From positions 140,561-204,560 of the forward strand of contig MSXP01000006.1 of NCBI GenBank assembly GCA_002083635.1: a stretch of DNA of 64,000 bases, in the 5' to 3' direction. This document shows positions 19,441 to 28,424 of the stretch, piece by piece. A program made the translations under genes and the position numbers. The DNA comes from Proteobacteria bacterium ST_bin12 (lineage in GTDB: Bacteria; Pseudomonadota; Gammaproteobacteria; Burkholderiales; Methylophilaceae). The notes beneath the pieces are model-generated. The model saw only the letters and a program-made list of their open reading frames with translations, was not told where the DNA came from and ran no database searches. Position 1 is the first letter of the stretch. Every line of letters starts with the position of its first letter.

Positions 19441-20322
19441 TTAAGCATAAATAGCGACAGGAATAACTTGAATAACTGGGCCATCTATATCCCAACTAAC
19501 TTCAGGAATAACAAAACCTTCACTTAGGCTGAGATTGTTAAGAGCAAGCTTAAGTTGATCTAATATATGCTTTGGCATTTTACTTATCGCTGTATTTCGA
19601 ATCAGACTAATTGATTCACTGTCGTTTTCTACTGTCCTTGTAACTTTAGCTAGAATGAAAAACTTTCCATCAGCTAAGTTCGACATGTTTGGATCGCTAA
19701 GATAGTCTGTATTACAAGTTATAACTGCTTTGCAGAAGTTGTTAGGTAAAGTTGCAGTGAGGTCAATTGTTTTGGATATCTTTAGACTGGTATTGAGGTC
19801 GTCCAATTGTTTTTTTATGATTGACAATTCACTCGGCTTTGCAGATTTTTGTTTATTAACGTTACTTGAGTTAACCTCAAACTTTAAAGCTAATTCAATT
19901 AGTTGTGAAAAATTATCAAGAGCCTCAATAATAGGATTTTTTGATAAAATTGCTTCGAATTCAATAAAGTCTCCAGGTTGCGGGTGTGAGTTCTCTTGAA
20001 TAGTTTTTAAGACGTTTTTATCAACTAAAATATTTCTTAGCTGATAAAAAAGAGATGCTGGCGTATGTATCCGTTCTTCTGATGTAGCTTTTCCCTGAGA
20101 GTTGTTATTTGTAGTTTTTTTATTAGCTGAGAAATCGATTTTTAATAACGTTGAAAAAGCTGAGTTTAGGCCAAATTGTGCTGAAGCTTTTTGAGATTCG
20201 TCGTGATGTAGATTTGATGACTGATTGACTGAAGTTACAGTGCTAATTCCTCCTTGAAGCATTGCGATTAAATCAAATACGATTATTTGATTTAAATAAA
20301 CTGGAACAATTAATTTATCCAT
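19441..20322 (-). CDS. uncharacterised accessory protein (DUF6414-like?)
   Basis: 293 aa, no clear catalytic motif. The N-terminus (MDKLIVPVYLNQIIVFDLIAM, then GGISTVTSV) is reminiscent of DUF6414 proteins, which start with a short strand and an LxxxxGG(I/L) turn; this assignment is tentative. A Ser/Asn/Lys-rich linker (about residues 65-85) divides two folded halves. It is lower in GC than its neighbours, sits between folB and a repeat, and starts 3 nt after the folB stop, so it looks like an insertion into a conserved chromosomal interval. Confidence 0.6.
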   Translation of the reverse strand: MDKLIVPVYLNQIIVFDLIAMLQGGISTVTSVNQSSNLHHDESQKASAQFGLNSAFSTLLKIDFSANKKTTNNNSQGKATSEERIHTPASLFYQLRNILVDKNVLKTIQENSHPQPGDFIEFEAILSKNPIIEALDNFSQLIELALKFEVNSSNVNKQKSAKPSELSIIKKQLDDLNTSLKISKTIDLTATLPNNFCKAVITCNTDYLSDPNMSNLADGKFFILAKVTRTVENDSESISLIRNTAISKMPKHILDQLKLALNNLSLSEGFVIPEVSWDIDGPVIQVIPVAIYA

Positions 20323-20325
20323 TTT

Positions 20326-20676
20326 TTAAATAGCCCTCTCGATTGTTACTCCCAAAGCCTTCAACCCTGGCAATATCGCAGGTTTAGCCACATTAATCTT
20401 CACATTTAACGCCTTAAACTCACTCAAAATCAATTGGCAAATATGTTCAGCTAACGCTTCAACCAATTGAAAGCTGTTTTGCCTTAATGTTTCGCGTATG
20501 CGTGCAACCACAGCGCCATAATCGATGGTATCTTTAATGGAATCGCTTGTACCCGCTTTGCTTAAATCATAGCCAATTTCAATATCCAAAATAATGGTTT
20601 GCTCCACCATGCGTTCCCATTCGGGTACGCCGAGTTTGGTTTGTACTTTGACTTGCTCTAAAAATATGGTGTCCAT
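20326..20676 (-). CDS. folB: dihydroneopterin aldolase FolB
   Basis: 116 aa, normal length. It cleaves dihydroneopterin to 6-hydroxymethyldihydropterin in folate synthesis. Family features seen: the N-terminal strand IFLEQVKVQTKLGVPEWER, the DTIDYGAV segment, the LVEALAEHI helix with the substrate-anchoring Glu, and the late Lys in INVAKPAILPG. Transcribed towards the accessory gene at 19441-20322 and divergent from plsY. Confidence 0.93.
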   Translation of the reverse strand: MDTIFLEQVKVQTKLGVPEWERMVEQTIILDIEIGYDLSKAGTSDSIKDTIDYGAVVARIRETLRQNSFQLVEALAEHICQLILSEFKALNVKINVAKPAILPGLKALGVTIERAI

Positions 20677-20741
20677 GATTTTTGCGATGGTTTAGAATGT
20701 ATGTAGTTAGATTTTAGAGCATCTCGAGAGGATTAAGCAAA

Positions 20742-21365
20742 GTGAATGAGTTAGGTTTTATTCCAGTTACTATTATCCCAATCGTTTGGATTGTGGCGGC
20801 TTATTTAATTGGCTCAATTGCGTTTGGTATTTTGGTGAGCAAATTATTCGGTTTGCCCGATCCGCGCACGGTGGGTAGCGGCAACATTGGCGCGACCAAC
20901 GTGGCGCGTAGTGGTAAAAAATTACCCGCGATTTTAACCTTGTTGGGCGATGCGTTTAAAGGCTGGTTGCCGGTTTGGCTGGCGTTGCAATCGGGCATGC
21001 TGATGTGGGTGGTGGCTTGGGTTGGGTTGGCTGTATTTTTAGGACATTTGTTCCCCATTTTTCATCGCTTTAAAGGCGGAAAAGGCGTGGCGACTGCATT
21101 GGGCATTATGCTGGCAATCTCATTAATGCTGGGTTTGGCGGCTTTGGTGACGTGGGCGATTGTGTTTGCAATTTCGCGCTATTCATCATTGGCGGCGATT
21201 GTGGCGGCGGTTTTATCGCCAATTTACGCGTGGCTTTTGCTACCATATAAAGATTACGTGATGTTGATGTTTGTAATTGCAGTGATGCTGGTTTGGCGAC
21301 ACAGAACGAATATTCAAAAACTGCTGGCTGGCACAGAAGCTGGCTTTGGCAAAAATAAAACTTAA
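20742..21365 (+). CDS. plsY: glycerol-3-phosphate acyltransferase PlsY
   Basis: 207-aa inner-membrane enzyme that moves acyl groups from acyl-phosphate to glycerol-3-phosphate, the first step of phospholipid synthesis. Several membrane helices are evident and the two signature loops are intact: GSGNIGATNVARSGKK (about residues 42-57) and HRFKGGKGVATALG (about 107-120). GTG start at 20742 after GAGAGGA. Divergent from folB. Confidence 0.96.
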   Translation: MNELGFIPVTIIPIVWIVAAYLIGSIAFGILVSKLFGLPDPRTVGSGNIGATNVARSGKKLPAILTLLGDAFKGWLPVWLALQSGMLMWVVAWVGLAVFLGHLFPIFHRFKGGKGVATALGIMLAISLMLGLAALVTWAIVFAISRYSSLAAIVAAVLSPIYAWLLLPYKDYVMLMFVIAVMLVWRHRTNIQKLLAGTEAGFGKNKT

Positions 21366-21370
21366 CCTCA

Positions 21371-21403
21371 AAAAACTTAACCAATTTTTGGGGTTAAGTT
21401 TTT
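21371..21403. terminator. bidirectional terminator between plsY and tsaD
   Basis: AAAAACTTAACC / GGTTAAGTTTTT hairpin lying between two convergent genes, with an A run on one side and a T run on the other, so it can serve both strands. Confidence 0.85.
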
Positions 21404-21416
21404 ACAACCTCTGCCA

Positions 21417-22457
21417 TTACGGCGCTTTTAATTCCGCTAAATCCCACCTTGGCTTAACGCTGACGCTGTAATTGTGTGGTGATTCGCCAGATTGTACTTG
21501 TGATAACCGTATCGCTTCGAGTCGCATCGCGCCAGCAAACGCAATCATCGCGCCGTTGTCTGTGCAAAACTCCAAACGCGGATAACTGACTTTGCATAAT
21601 TTGCGCTTAGTCATGGCATTTAATTTTTCGCGCAATCGCGTATTGGCACCCACACCGCCAGAAACCACCAAATTATCCAAACCCGTTTCGCGCAGGGCGC
21701 TCATACATTTTGTGGTTAAAATTTCCGTCACCGCTTCTTGGAATTCCCAGGCAATATCGGCTTTAATCGAATCTGTAAGCGGTTGATTATTATTAGCCAA
21801 AGTTAAAACCGCTGTTTTTAATCCGCTAAAACTAAAATTCAAATCTTTGCTGCTTAACATGGGTCTGGGTAAAATAAATTGTGCTTTTCCAGTAGAGGCA
21901 AGTTTTGCCAGCGCGGGACCGCCGGGATAACCTAAGCCCAATAATTTTGCCGTTTTATCAAAGGCCTCACCTGCTGCATCATCCAGTGTATCGCCCAATA
22001 ATTCGTATTGGCCAATGCCATCAACGCGCATGAGTTGGCTGTGACCACCAGATACCAGCAGCGCCACAAATGGAAATTGTGGTGGATTTTCTTCTAGTAA
22101 AGGCGCAAGCAAATGACCTTCTAAATGATGTACGCCAACGCTGGGAACACCCAAAGCAAAAGCCAACGATTGCGCAATGCTTGTGCCAACCAATAATGCA
22201 CCAGCCAAGCCTGGACCTTGCGTGTAAGCAATGCCATCAATATCGGTCAAGGTTTTGTTGGCTTGTTTCAGTACGATTTCGGTTAGCGGCAATGCGCGTT
22301 GAATGTGGTCGCGCGAGGCGAGTTCTGGCACTACGCCACCAAATTCGGCATGCATGGCCACTTGTGAATGTAGCGCGTGTGACAATAAACCGTGTTGCGT
22401 ATCGTAAAGCGCGACACCTGTTTCGTCGCAAGATGATTCAAAACCTAAAACCAACAA
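21417..22457 (-). CDS. tsaD: tRNA t6A threonylcarbamoyltransferase TsaD
   Basis: Universal ASKHA-fold enzyme that transfers threonylcarbamoyl to A37 of ANN-decoding tRNAs. Motifs: [13 protein letters not shown] at the N-terminus, the metal-binding HHLEGH (about residue 115), LLVSGGHS and GGVGAN near the C-terminus. TTG at 22457, 8 nt after AGGA, gives 346 aa, close to the usual 337-345; the longer frame to 22517 adds residues without conservation. Divergent from rpsU, as in E. coli. Confidence 0.95.
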   Translation of the reverse strand: MLVLGFESSCDETGVALYDTQHGLLSHALHSQVAMHAEFGGVVPELASRDHIQRALPLTEIVLKQANKTLTDIDGIAYTQGPGLAGALLVGTSIAQSLAFALGVPSVGVHHLEGHLLAPLLEENPPQFPFVALLVSGGHSQLMRVDGIGQYELLGDTLDDAAGEAFDKTAKLLGLGYPGGPALAKLASTGKAQFILPRPMLSSKDLNFSFSGLKTAVLTLANNNQPLTDSIKADIAWEFQEAVTEILTTKCMSALRETGLDNLVVSGGVGANTRLREKLNAMTKRKLCKVSYPRLEFCTDNGAMIAFAGAMRLEAIRLSQVQSGESPHNYSVSVKPRWDLAELKAP

Positions 22458-22643
22458 ATGATGATTCCTGACAAATGAGTGAAAAATTAAGCGAATTTTG
22501 TCGTTAAGTTGTACCATTTAGAATGTAAATGCACAAAATCATTGAACAAAAGCAATTATACGATTAAAATAGAGGACTTTTCTTAAGTTTCTAAACAGAA
22601 GCTTGAATGTTAATTTGAAGTAATTGCCGATAAGAGAGAACGA

Positions 22644-22856
22644 ATGTCTAGTGTACGTGTAAAAGAAAATGAGCCGTTTGACGTTGCATTGCGCCGTTTT
22701 AAACGCTTAATTGAAAAAACAGGTTTGTTGAACGACCTTCGCGCACGCGAATTTTACGAAAAACCAACTTGGGAACGTAAACGTAAAGCTGCCGCTGCGG
22801 TTAAACGTCAATATCGTCGTTTACGCAATCAAACATTGCCAGCAAAACTTTATTAA
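22644..22856 (+). CDS. rpsU: 30S ribosomal protein S21
   Basis: 70 aa, typical bS21: [20 protein letters not shown], then [16 protein letters not shown]. It opens the rpsU-dnaG-rpoD macromolecular-synthesis cluster and is divergent from tsaD. GAGAGAACG precedes the ATG. Confidence 0.97.
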   Translation: MSSVRVKENEPFDVALRRFKRLIEKTGLLNDLRAREFYEKPTWERKRKAAAAVKRQYRRLRNQTLPAKLY

Positions 22857-22865
22857 GTTTAAGCA

Positions 22866-23189
22866 GTGGGCCAGAATGATGTAGCGGACAATCAAGCCGC
22901 TGATACAGCTCAAAATGAAGTGCCTGCATTTTTGCATATTGCAGATCGATTTATTGCCTTAGCCAATGAGCAAGCGCAAGAAAAAGATTTGGCAACAGCA
23001 AGTGCAGGCTTTTTGTATGCTAACGCGCGTTTTACGGCTTTTTTGGTTGCTTCACAATGTGGAACGCCAGAAGCGCTTGAAGCAGAAAAAGCCGCAGCGA
23101 TTGAGTATTTTGTGAATCAATACGCGCAGGCGCTCACTAGCAATATCACCGATTATCAAAAAAACTTTGCGCAATACTTTAGCAAGTAA
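22866..23189 (+). CDS. DUF3144 protein
   Basis: 107 aa from a GTG start 9 nt after rpsU. The conserved block FLHIADRFIALANEQAQE, then FLYANARFTAFLVA and YFVNQYAQAL, matches DUF3144, a small all-alpha family of unknown function common in proteobacteria. Its position between rpsU and yqeY suggests co-transcription. Confidence 0.82.
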   Translation: MGQNDVADNQAADTAQNEVPAFLHIADRFIALANEQAQEKDLATASAGFLYANARFTAFLVASQCGTPEALEAEKAAAIEYFVNQYAQALTSNITDYQKNFAQYFSK

Positions 23190-23195
23190 GTTGCC

Positions 23196-23639
23196 ATGAC
23201 GCTTAAATCCAGCATTTCAGAAGACATGAAAACCGCCATGCGCGCCAAAGATAGTGCGCGTTTAGGCACGATACGTTTGTTGCAATCTGCAATTAAACAG
23301 CGTGAAGTCGATGAGCGTATTGAGCTTCAAGATGCTGATGTGATTGCGGTGATTGAAAAAATGCTCAAACAACGCCGCGATTCGATTGCTGCGTTTGAAT
23401 CGGCTAACCGCATCGATTTAGCTGATATTGAAAAATATGAAGTCACCGTGTTGCAAACTTACATGCCAAAGCAGCTAAGTGATGACGAACTGAATCAAAT
23501 CATCACGCAAGTAATCGCCGATTCAGGCGCAACTGGCGCAAAAGATATGGGTAAAGTAGTTGGGCTAGTCAAACCTCTAGTTGCTGGGGTGGCCGATATG
23601 GGTAAAGTGTCTGGTCTGATTAAATCGCGGTTAGCTTAA
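23196..23639 (+). CDS. yqeY: GatB/YqeY-domain protein
   Basis: 147 aa, the YqeY family: a stand-alone tRNA-binding-like tail domain related to the C-terminus of GatB. Conserved MKTAMRAKDSARLGTIRLLQSAIKQREVDE and the C-terminal GATGAKDMGKVVGLVKP. Commonly found between rpsU and dnaG. The exact role is not established. Confidence 0.93.
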   Translation: MTLKSSISEDMKTAMRAKDSARLGTIRLLQSAIKQREVDERIELQDADVIAVIEKMLKQRRDSIAAFESANRIDLADIEKYEVTVLQTYMPKQLSDDELNQIITQVIADSGATGAKDMGKVVGLVKPLVAGVADMGKVSGLIKSRLA

Positions 23640-23659
23640 AGCAAATTAGCGATAAAATG

Positions 23660-23687
23660 AAAAGGGGCGTAAGCTCCTTTTTTGTTT
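23660..23687 (+). terminator. intrinsic terminator after yqeY
   Basis: AAAAGGGGC-GTAA-GCTCCTTTT stem with one G-T pair, followed by a T-rich tract. It separates rpsU-DUF3144-yqeY from dnaG, so dnaG probably has its own promoter downstream or depends on read-through. Confidence 0.8.
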
Positions 23688-23763
23688 TGTAAATTGGGCT
23701 AGAATTATTCACTCATTTTAAGTGTTAAGTATCACATCAACTCACGACAATGGCGTAAATATT

Positions 23764-25509
23764 TTGATTCCAGAAAGCTTTATTCAAGATTTATTGAATC
23801 GCGTCGACATTGTTGATGTGATTGATAAAAGCGTGCCGCTGAAAAAAGCAGGCGCGAATTATTCCGCCTGTTGCCCTTTCCACAACGAAAAATCACCCAG
23901 TTTTACTGTAAGCCCGACTAAACAGTTTTATCATTGTTTCGGTTGCGGCGCACATGGAACGGCGATTGGTTTTTTGATGGAATATGCAGGCTTAAGTTTT
24001 GTGGAAGCGATTAACGATTTAGCCAAAAATGTTGGCATGATCGTGCCGCAACAAGACTCAACGCCAGCTTCGCGCGAGGCAGATGCAGCCAATAAAACCA
24101 TCAAATTAGGTTTGCAAGAAACCTTGCAACAAGCCGCCAATTATTACAAATCAGAACTCAAAAAATCAGAACGTGCCATTGAATATTTAAAAGGGCGCGG
24201 TTTAAGCGGGGTGATTGCCGCCAAATTTCAAATTGGCTATGCTCCGACTGGCTGGCAGAATTTACAAGGCGTGTTTGCCAATTACGAAAACGATGCTTTG
24301 CAAACCGCGGGTTTGGTTGTTGAGAATGAGCTAGGCCGTCGTTACGACCGTTTTCGCGATCGCATTATGTTTCCGATTCATGATCAAAAAGGCCAAGTGA
24401 TTGGTTTTGGCGGGCGAGTGATTAATCCCGAAGACACGCCAAAATATTACAACTCTCCTGAAACGCCGCTATTTCAAAAAGGCCACGAATTATACGGTTT
24501 GTTTGTCGCCAGACGCGCAATTCGCGATGCAGGACGCGTGCTGGTAGTAGAAGGCTATATGGATGTAGTAGCGCTGGCGCAGTATGGGATTGAATATGCC
24601 GTTGCCGCTTTAGGAACGGCCACTACGCCGTTTCATATCACTAAGTTAATGCGTCAAACGGATGAAATTGTATTTTGTTTTGATGGCGATAATGCAGGCC
24701 GCACTGCTGCTTGGCGCGCGGTAATGAATGCGTTAACAGCGCTAACTGATGGCTTGAAATTGCGTTTTTTATTTCTTCCTAAAGAGCATGACCCTGATAG
24801 TTATGTGCGCGAATTTGGCAAAGAAAAATTTGAGCTAGAAATGCAAAATGCGATGCCGCTTTCGCAATATATTATTCAGCATTTAAGCGAGCAAAATCCG
24901 CTTAATTCTCAAGAAGATAAAGTAAAGTTTTTAAACGAAGCAGAGCCGATTTTGCGGCAAATTGTAGCGCCAAGATTTTCCCTATTATTGCGTAAGCGTG
25001 TAGCAGAAATGGCGGATGTGTCGGATGCAGAAATGCAAAGTTTGTTAAAACTACCTGCGCCCAATAAAGCGCCAGCTAAAGCCACGCAAAAACAATCGCG
25101 TGCGCCTTTGTCGATTGAAAAGCGTTTTATATTGATGTTGATGATGCAGCCAAATCTAGCCAAGCCTGAACATCTAAATTTTGGATTGGGATTTGATGAG
25201 CAAGACATCTTGCTAAAAGCAGTGGTTAGCGCTGCGCTGCAACAACCACAATCTAAGCCAGCCGCTCTTTTGCATACAATAGAGCCGCAAGTAGAACCGC
25301 GATTACTGCGAGAGCTGCAGCGTGAATTGCAATTATTGGATGAAAGTTTGGACTTTGAGCTTGAATTTGTGGGTGCGTGTACCCAATTAATGGAAGCGAC
25401 ACAGCAGAAACGTGAAGGTAACATGCTAGATACGTTAAAAGAGAAGCCATTAAGCGCTTTAACAGTTGAGGAGCGTGAAATGCTGAAGAATTTGACAGCG
25501 AAAAAATAA
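23764..25509 (+). CDS. dnaG: DNA primase DnaG
   Basis: Replicative primase, 581 aa from the TTG at 23764 (start of the conserved IPESFIQDLLNRVDIVDVI). The zinc-binding domain has CCPFHNEKSPSF and the CFGCG pair (CHC2 type, residues about 40-64). The TOPRIM core carries VVEGYMDVVAL (about 258-268) and FCFDGDNAGRTAA (about 305-317). A C-terminal DnaB-binding region follows. The reading frame extends 14 codons further upstream without conservation. Confidence 0.96.
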   Translation: MIPESFIQDLLNRVDIVDVIDKSVPLKKAGANYSACCPFHNEKSPSFTVSPTKQFYHCFGCGAHGTAIGFLMEYAGLSFVEAINDLAKNVGMIVPQQDSTPASREADAANKTIKLGLQETLQQAANYYKSELKKSERAIEYLKGRGLSGVIAAKFQIGYAPTGWQNLQGVFANYENDALQTAGLVVENELGRRYDRFRDRIMFPIHDQKGQVIGFGGRVINPEDTPKYYNSPETPLFQKGHELYGLFVARRAIRDAGRVLVVEGYMDVVALAQYGIEYAVAALGTATTPFHITKLMRQTDEIVFCFDGDNAGRTAAWRAVMNALTALTDGLKLRFLFLPKEHDPDSYVREFGKEKFELEMQNAMPLSQYIIQHLSEQNPLNSQEDKVKFLNEAEPILRQIVAPRFSLLLRKRVAEMADVSDAEMQSLLKLPAPNKAPAKATQKQSRAPLSIEKRFILMLMMQPNLAKPEHLNFGLGFDEQDILLKAVVSAALQQPQSKPAALLHTIEPQVEPRLLRELQRELQLLDESLDFELEFVGACTQLMEATQQKREGNMLDTLKEKPLSALTVEEREMLKNLTAKK

Positions 25510-25629
25510 TCAGTTTGCGAAACTAACAATGCAAAGCCCATCCTCAAAATAAAGCGCTAAAACAAGCAGTTAAATTAGCCAAATAACACATTAGCAAAAC
25601 GCCTCTTACCAAAACACGGCATATTTTGC

Positions 25630-25658
25630 TTAAAATTTAGCACTTTTTGCGGTATAAT
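25630..25658 (+). promoter_or_regulatory. likely promoter upstream of rpoD
   Basis: TATAAT (25653-25658) preceded at 17 bp by TTAAAA (25630-25635). This leaves a leader of about 75 nt before the rpoD ATG. The -35 is weak. Confidence 0.55.
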
Positions 25659-25740
25659 TTAGGGTTGTTCGTCATAGTCGAAACTTAACAGTGACGAAGC
25701 ACCGGAATCGAAGAAGTAGTTTCATAGAATAGGATCAGGC

Positions 25741-27687
25741 ATGGCCAGACCAAAATCAGATAAAACATTAGAAAAAGAGCGTAATAAGCTAGCAGCAGAA
25801 GCGGCACTTGACCCTGCGGCAGTTGCCTTAGACGCGGAAGCACGCCGAACGCGCTTGAAGTCGCTTATTATTTTAGGTAAAGAGCGCGGCTACTTAACTT
25901 ATGCCGAAATCAATGATCATTTACCTGATGACACACAAGATTCTGAGCAGATTGATGGCATTATTGGTCTAATCAATGATATGGGTATTCAGGTGTACGA
26001 AGAGGCACCTGATGCTGAAGTATTGTTAATGTCTGATGCGCCGCCACCCGTAACTGACGAAGATGCTGTAGAAGAGGCTGAAGCGGCGCTAGCCACGGTG
26101 GATTCTGAGTTTGGCCGCACAACCGACCCTGTGCGTATGTATATGCGCGAAATGGGTACCGTTGATTTGCTGACGCGTGAGGGCGAAATTGAAATTGCCA
26201 AACGGATAGAAGACGGCCTAAAACACATGGTGCAGGCGATTGCTGCTTGCCCAACGACCATTGCCCAATTATTGGATATGGTGGACAAAGTTGAAAAAGA
26301 TGAAATCAGCGTTGATGATTTAGTTGATGGCTTAATCGATACCGATATTGGTTTAGATGACGCGATGGCTGCGGAAGCGGAAGAAGACGAAGAAGATGAC
26401 GCCGACGATGAAGACGATGATGATGAAGATGGCGCAAAAGCTGCCGCCATTTCTGCAGAAGCTTTAGCTAAGTTAAAAGAAGAAGTGTTAAAACGCTTTG
26501 CGGTAATTCGCAAAGCAAACACAGAAATGAATACGATTCGCGAAACAAAAGGCTCACAAGATGCAAGCTATAAAAGACTGCATGAAGCTGTATTAGAAGA
26601 GCTAACCGCGTTCCGACTCTCTGCCAAACAAGTTGAAGCCTTGTGTGAGCAAGTGCGTGGCTTGGTAGAAGAAGTGCGTGGCCATGAGCGTAAAGTGATG
26701 GATTTTTGTGTGGAAAAATCTGGCATGCCACGCCCACATTTCATTAAAAGCTTTCCTGGTAATGAAATCAATTTAACTTGGTTAGATACTGAATTAGGTT
26801 TTGAAAAACCTTATATTGAAAAGTTAACACGTTATAGGCACTCAATTATTGACCAGCAAGATCGTTTAATTGCGCTACAGATCAAAGTCGGCATTCCAAT
26901 TAAAGAACTTAAAGAAATCAACAAGCAAATGACCACTGGTGAAGCGCGTGCGCGTCGTGCCAAACGTGAAATGATTGAAGCCAACTTGCGTTTGGTGATT
27001 TCGATTGCCAAAAAATACACCAATCGCGGCCTGCAATTTTTAGATTTGATTCAAGAAGGTAATATTGGCTTGATGAAAGCGGTAGATAAATTTGAATACC
27101 GCCGCGGCTATAAATTCTCAACCTATGCAACATGGTGGATTCGCCAAGCGATTACGCGCTCAATCGCTGACCAAGCACGCACGATTCGCATTCCAGTGCA
27201 TATGATTGAAACGATTAACAAAATGAATCGTATCAGCCAACAGATTTTGCAAGAAACAGGCATAGAGCCAGATCCAGCTTTATTGGCTGAAAAAATGGAA
27301 ATGCCAGAAGATAAGATTCGTAAAATCTTGAAAATCAGCAAAGAACCCATTTCAATGGAAACACCGATTGGCGACGATGAAGATTCGCACTTGGGCGATT
27401 TTATTGAAGACAATACAACGCTAGCGCCGATGGATGCTGCGGTGTATGCCAGCTTGCGTGATGCAACGAGTGAAGTACTTGAATCATTAACCCCACGCGA
27501 AGCAAAAGTGCTACGTATGCGCTTTGGTATTGAAATGAATACCGACCACACGCTAGAAGAAGTAGGTAAGCAGTTTGATGTAACACGTGAGCGCATTCGC
27601 CAAATTGAGGCGAAAGCATTACGCAAATTACGCCATCCAACACGTTCAGAGCGTTTGCGTAGTTTCTTAGAGACAGGACAAGATTAA
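25741..27687 (+). CDS. rpoD: RNA polymerase primary sigma factor RpoD
   Basis: 648-aa sigma70. Region 1.1 (about residues 35-95) and region 1.2 ([15 protein letters not shown]) are followed by a non-conserved region with an acidic run ([18 protein letters not shown]). Regions 2 ([42 protein letters not shown]), 3 ([12 protein letters not shown]) and 4 ([27 protein letters not shown]) are complete. The stop lies only 13 nt before an intron-containing tRNA gene. Confidence 0.98.
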   Translation: MARPKSDKTLEKERNKLAAEAALDPAAVALDAEARRTRLKSLIILGKERGYLTYAEINDHLPDDTQDSEQIDGIIGLINDMGIQVYEEAPDAEVLLMSDAPPPVTDEDAVEEAEAALATVDSEFGRTTDPVRMYMREMGTVDLLTREGEIEIAKRIEDGLKHMVQAIAACPTTIAQLLDMVDKVEKDEISVDDLVDGLIDTDIGLDDAMAAEAEEDEEDDADDEDDDDEDGAKAAAISAEALAKLKEEVLKRFAVIRKANTEMNTIRETKGSQDASYKRLHEAVLEELTAFRLSAKQVEALCEQVRGLVEEVRGHERKVMDFCVEKSGMPRPHFIKSFPGNEINLTWLDTELGFEKPYIEKLTRYRHSIIDQQDRLIALQIKVGIPIKELKEINKQMTTGEARARRAKREMIEANLRLVISIAKKYTNRGLQFLDLIQEGNIGLMKAVDKFEYRRGYKFSTYATWWIRQAITRSIADQARTIRIPVHMIETINKMNRISQQILQETGIEPDPALLAEKMEMPEDKIRKILKISKEPISMETPIGDDEDSHLGDFIEDNTTLAPMDAAVYASLRDATSEVLESLTPREAKVLRMRFGIEMNTDHTLEEVGKQFDVTRERIRQIEAKALRKLRHPTRSERLRSFLETGQD

Positions 27688-27700
27688 TTAAAAGTTTTAA

Positions 27701-27993
27701 GGCCCCTTAGCTCATGCTTGGTTAGAGCAGCGGACTCATATGTAAATGTGCCATATACTTGGAAACTGTATATGGGATGGTGTCAAATTCGGTGAAACCT
27801 GACGGCAGAAATGCACAAGGCAATGCCGAGCGAAGCCTCAAGCAGAAATGCTTGTTGAACGTGTAGAGACTTGACGGCACCCACCTAAAGCAATCATCAT
27901 GATTGATATGGTGAAGACAAAGTCCAGGGAGTGGTGAAAGCTACACAAACCAGAATCCGTTGGTACTGTGTTCGACTCACAGAGGGGCCACCA
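27701..27993 (+). tRNA. ileX: tRNA-Ile(CAU) split by a group I intron
   Basis: The exons 27701-27739 and 27954-27993 join to a full tRNA: acceptor GGCCCCT / AGGGGCC, D stem GCTC / GAGC, anticodon stem GCGGA / TCCGT with loop CTCATAA, T stem CTGTG / CACAG and encoded CCA. The anticodon is CAU, and the acceptor and T arm match the minor tRNA-Ile that TilS modifies to lysidine rather than tRNA-Met. It begins 13 nt after the rpoD stop with no terminator between, so it may be made from the rpoD transcript. Confidence 0.93.
27740..27953 (+). ncRNA. group I self-splicing intron (Azoarcus-type, IC3)
   Basis: 214 nt inside the anticodon loop directly after the CAT anticodon. The P1 stem is formed by exon CAT plus AT pairing with ATGTG (27748-27752 region), giving the terminal U-G pair at the 5' splice site. 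P2 has a GGAAAC-capped stem (CCATATAC / GTATATGG). The core strings GATGGTGTCAAATTCGG, GACGGCACCCACCTAA and GTCCAGGGAGTGG closely match the Azoarcus tRNA-Ile ribozyme, as does the GAAA loop of P9. The last nucleotide is G. No homing-endonuclease frame is present. Confidence 0.93.
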
Positions 27994-27996
27994 ATT

Positions 27997-28034
27997 AAGA
28001 CGACTTAAGGAGAAATCCTTAAGTCGTCTTTTTA
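27997..28034 (+). terminator. strong terminator after tRNA-Ile
   Basis: Perfect 15-bp inverted repeat (27997-28011 and 28016-28030) with a GAAA tetraloop, followed by TTTATT. It ends the rpoD / tRNA-Ile unit. Confidence 0.93.
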
Positions 28035-28198
28035 TTATGAGATGCGTATCTGACTGTAACTGGAGTGAAAACTTATTGTGTACCGAAAAATATAGGCATA
28101 ATCATGGGCTTATACTCTGTTTTTACTTTGACAATAGCTTTCTAAACCACTAAAATTGCGCCCTTATCGAAAGTTTAGCTTTACGTAACAGTTTACAT

Positions 28199-28275
28199 GG
28201 TGATGTAGCTCAGCTGGTTAGAGCACAGGATTCATAATCCTGGGGTCGAGGGTTCAAGTCCCTCTTTCACCACCA
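28199..28275 (+). tRNA. metT: tRNA-Met(CAU), elongator, island insertion site
   Basis: Full cloverleaf with D stem GCTC / GAGC, anticodon stem CAGGA / TCCTG, loop TTCATAA, T stem GAGGG / CCCTC and encoded CCA. The acceptor GGTGATG / TTTCACC has a T-T mismatch at 6-67 and a G-T pair at 7-66. The 3' half from 28228 onward is duplicated at 57757, so the element integrated in this gene and left it intact. Confidence 0.92.
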
Positions 28276-28279
28276 ATAA
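28228..28279 (+). repeat. attL core (52 bp)
   Basis: Identical to 57757-57808 over 52 bp, running from GGATTCATAATCC in the anticodon arm to the ACCACCAATAA just past the tRNA 3' end. One base before (A versus G) and one after (C versus A) differ, which defines the core exactly. Confidence 0.95.
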
Positions 28280-28281
28280 CG

Positions 28282-28313
28282 ACGCCCCTATCGAGAGATT
28301 GGGGCGTTTTTAT
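28282..28313 (+). terminator. terminator after tRNA-Met (island side)
   Basis: ACGCCCC (28282-28288) and GGGGCGT (28301-28307) form a stem followed by TTTTTATTTTTT. It replaces the chromosomal tRNA terminator. Confidence 0.85.
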
Positions 28314-28328
28314 TTTTTACTATCAAGC

Positions 28329-28351
28329 AAATTTGTAGCTGATTTGTAGGC
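28329..28351. repeat. left arm-type site of the island integrase
   Basis: 23 bp identical and in the same orientation to 57606-57628 at the other end. It contains a tandem TTTGTAG motif with an 11-bp period (TTTGTAGCTGATTTGTAGG). Position and duplication next to the core fit integrase arm-binding sites. Confidence 0.75.
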
Positions 28352-28424
28352 GTTTTTCAGTCTTTGGGTTTAATTAATTTTCTGAATTTTGCCACCAGAT
28401 ACAGACATTAAATATCACTGTTCA

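Noticed and set aside
19234..19527. 97-codon plus-strand frame over the intergenic repeat
   Set aside because: Runs through a hairpin repeat and into the opposite-strand gene; no ribosome binding site or family features.
25989..26522. 177-codon minus-strand frame in rpoD
   Set aside because: Ser-rich product of the acidic codon run in rpoD; no start signal.
27968..28153. 61-codon open frame after tRNA-Ile
   Set aside because: It starts inside the tRNA exon, crosses the terminator and has no ribosome binding site.
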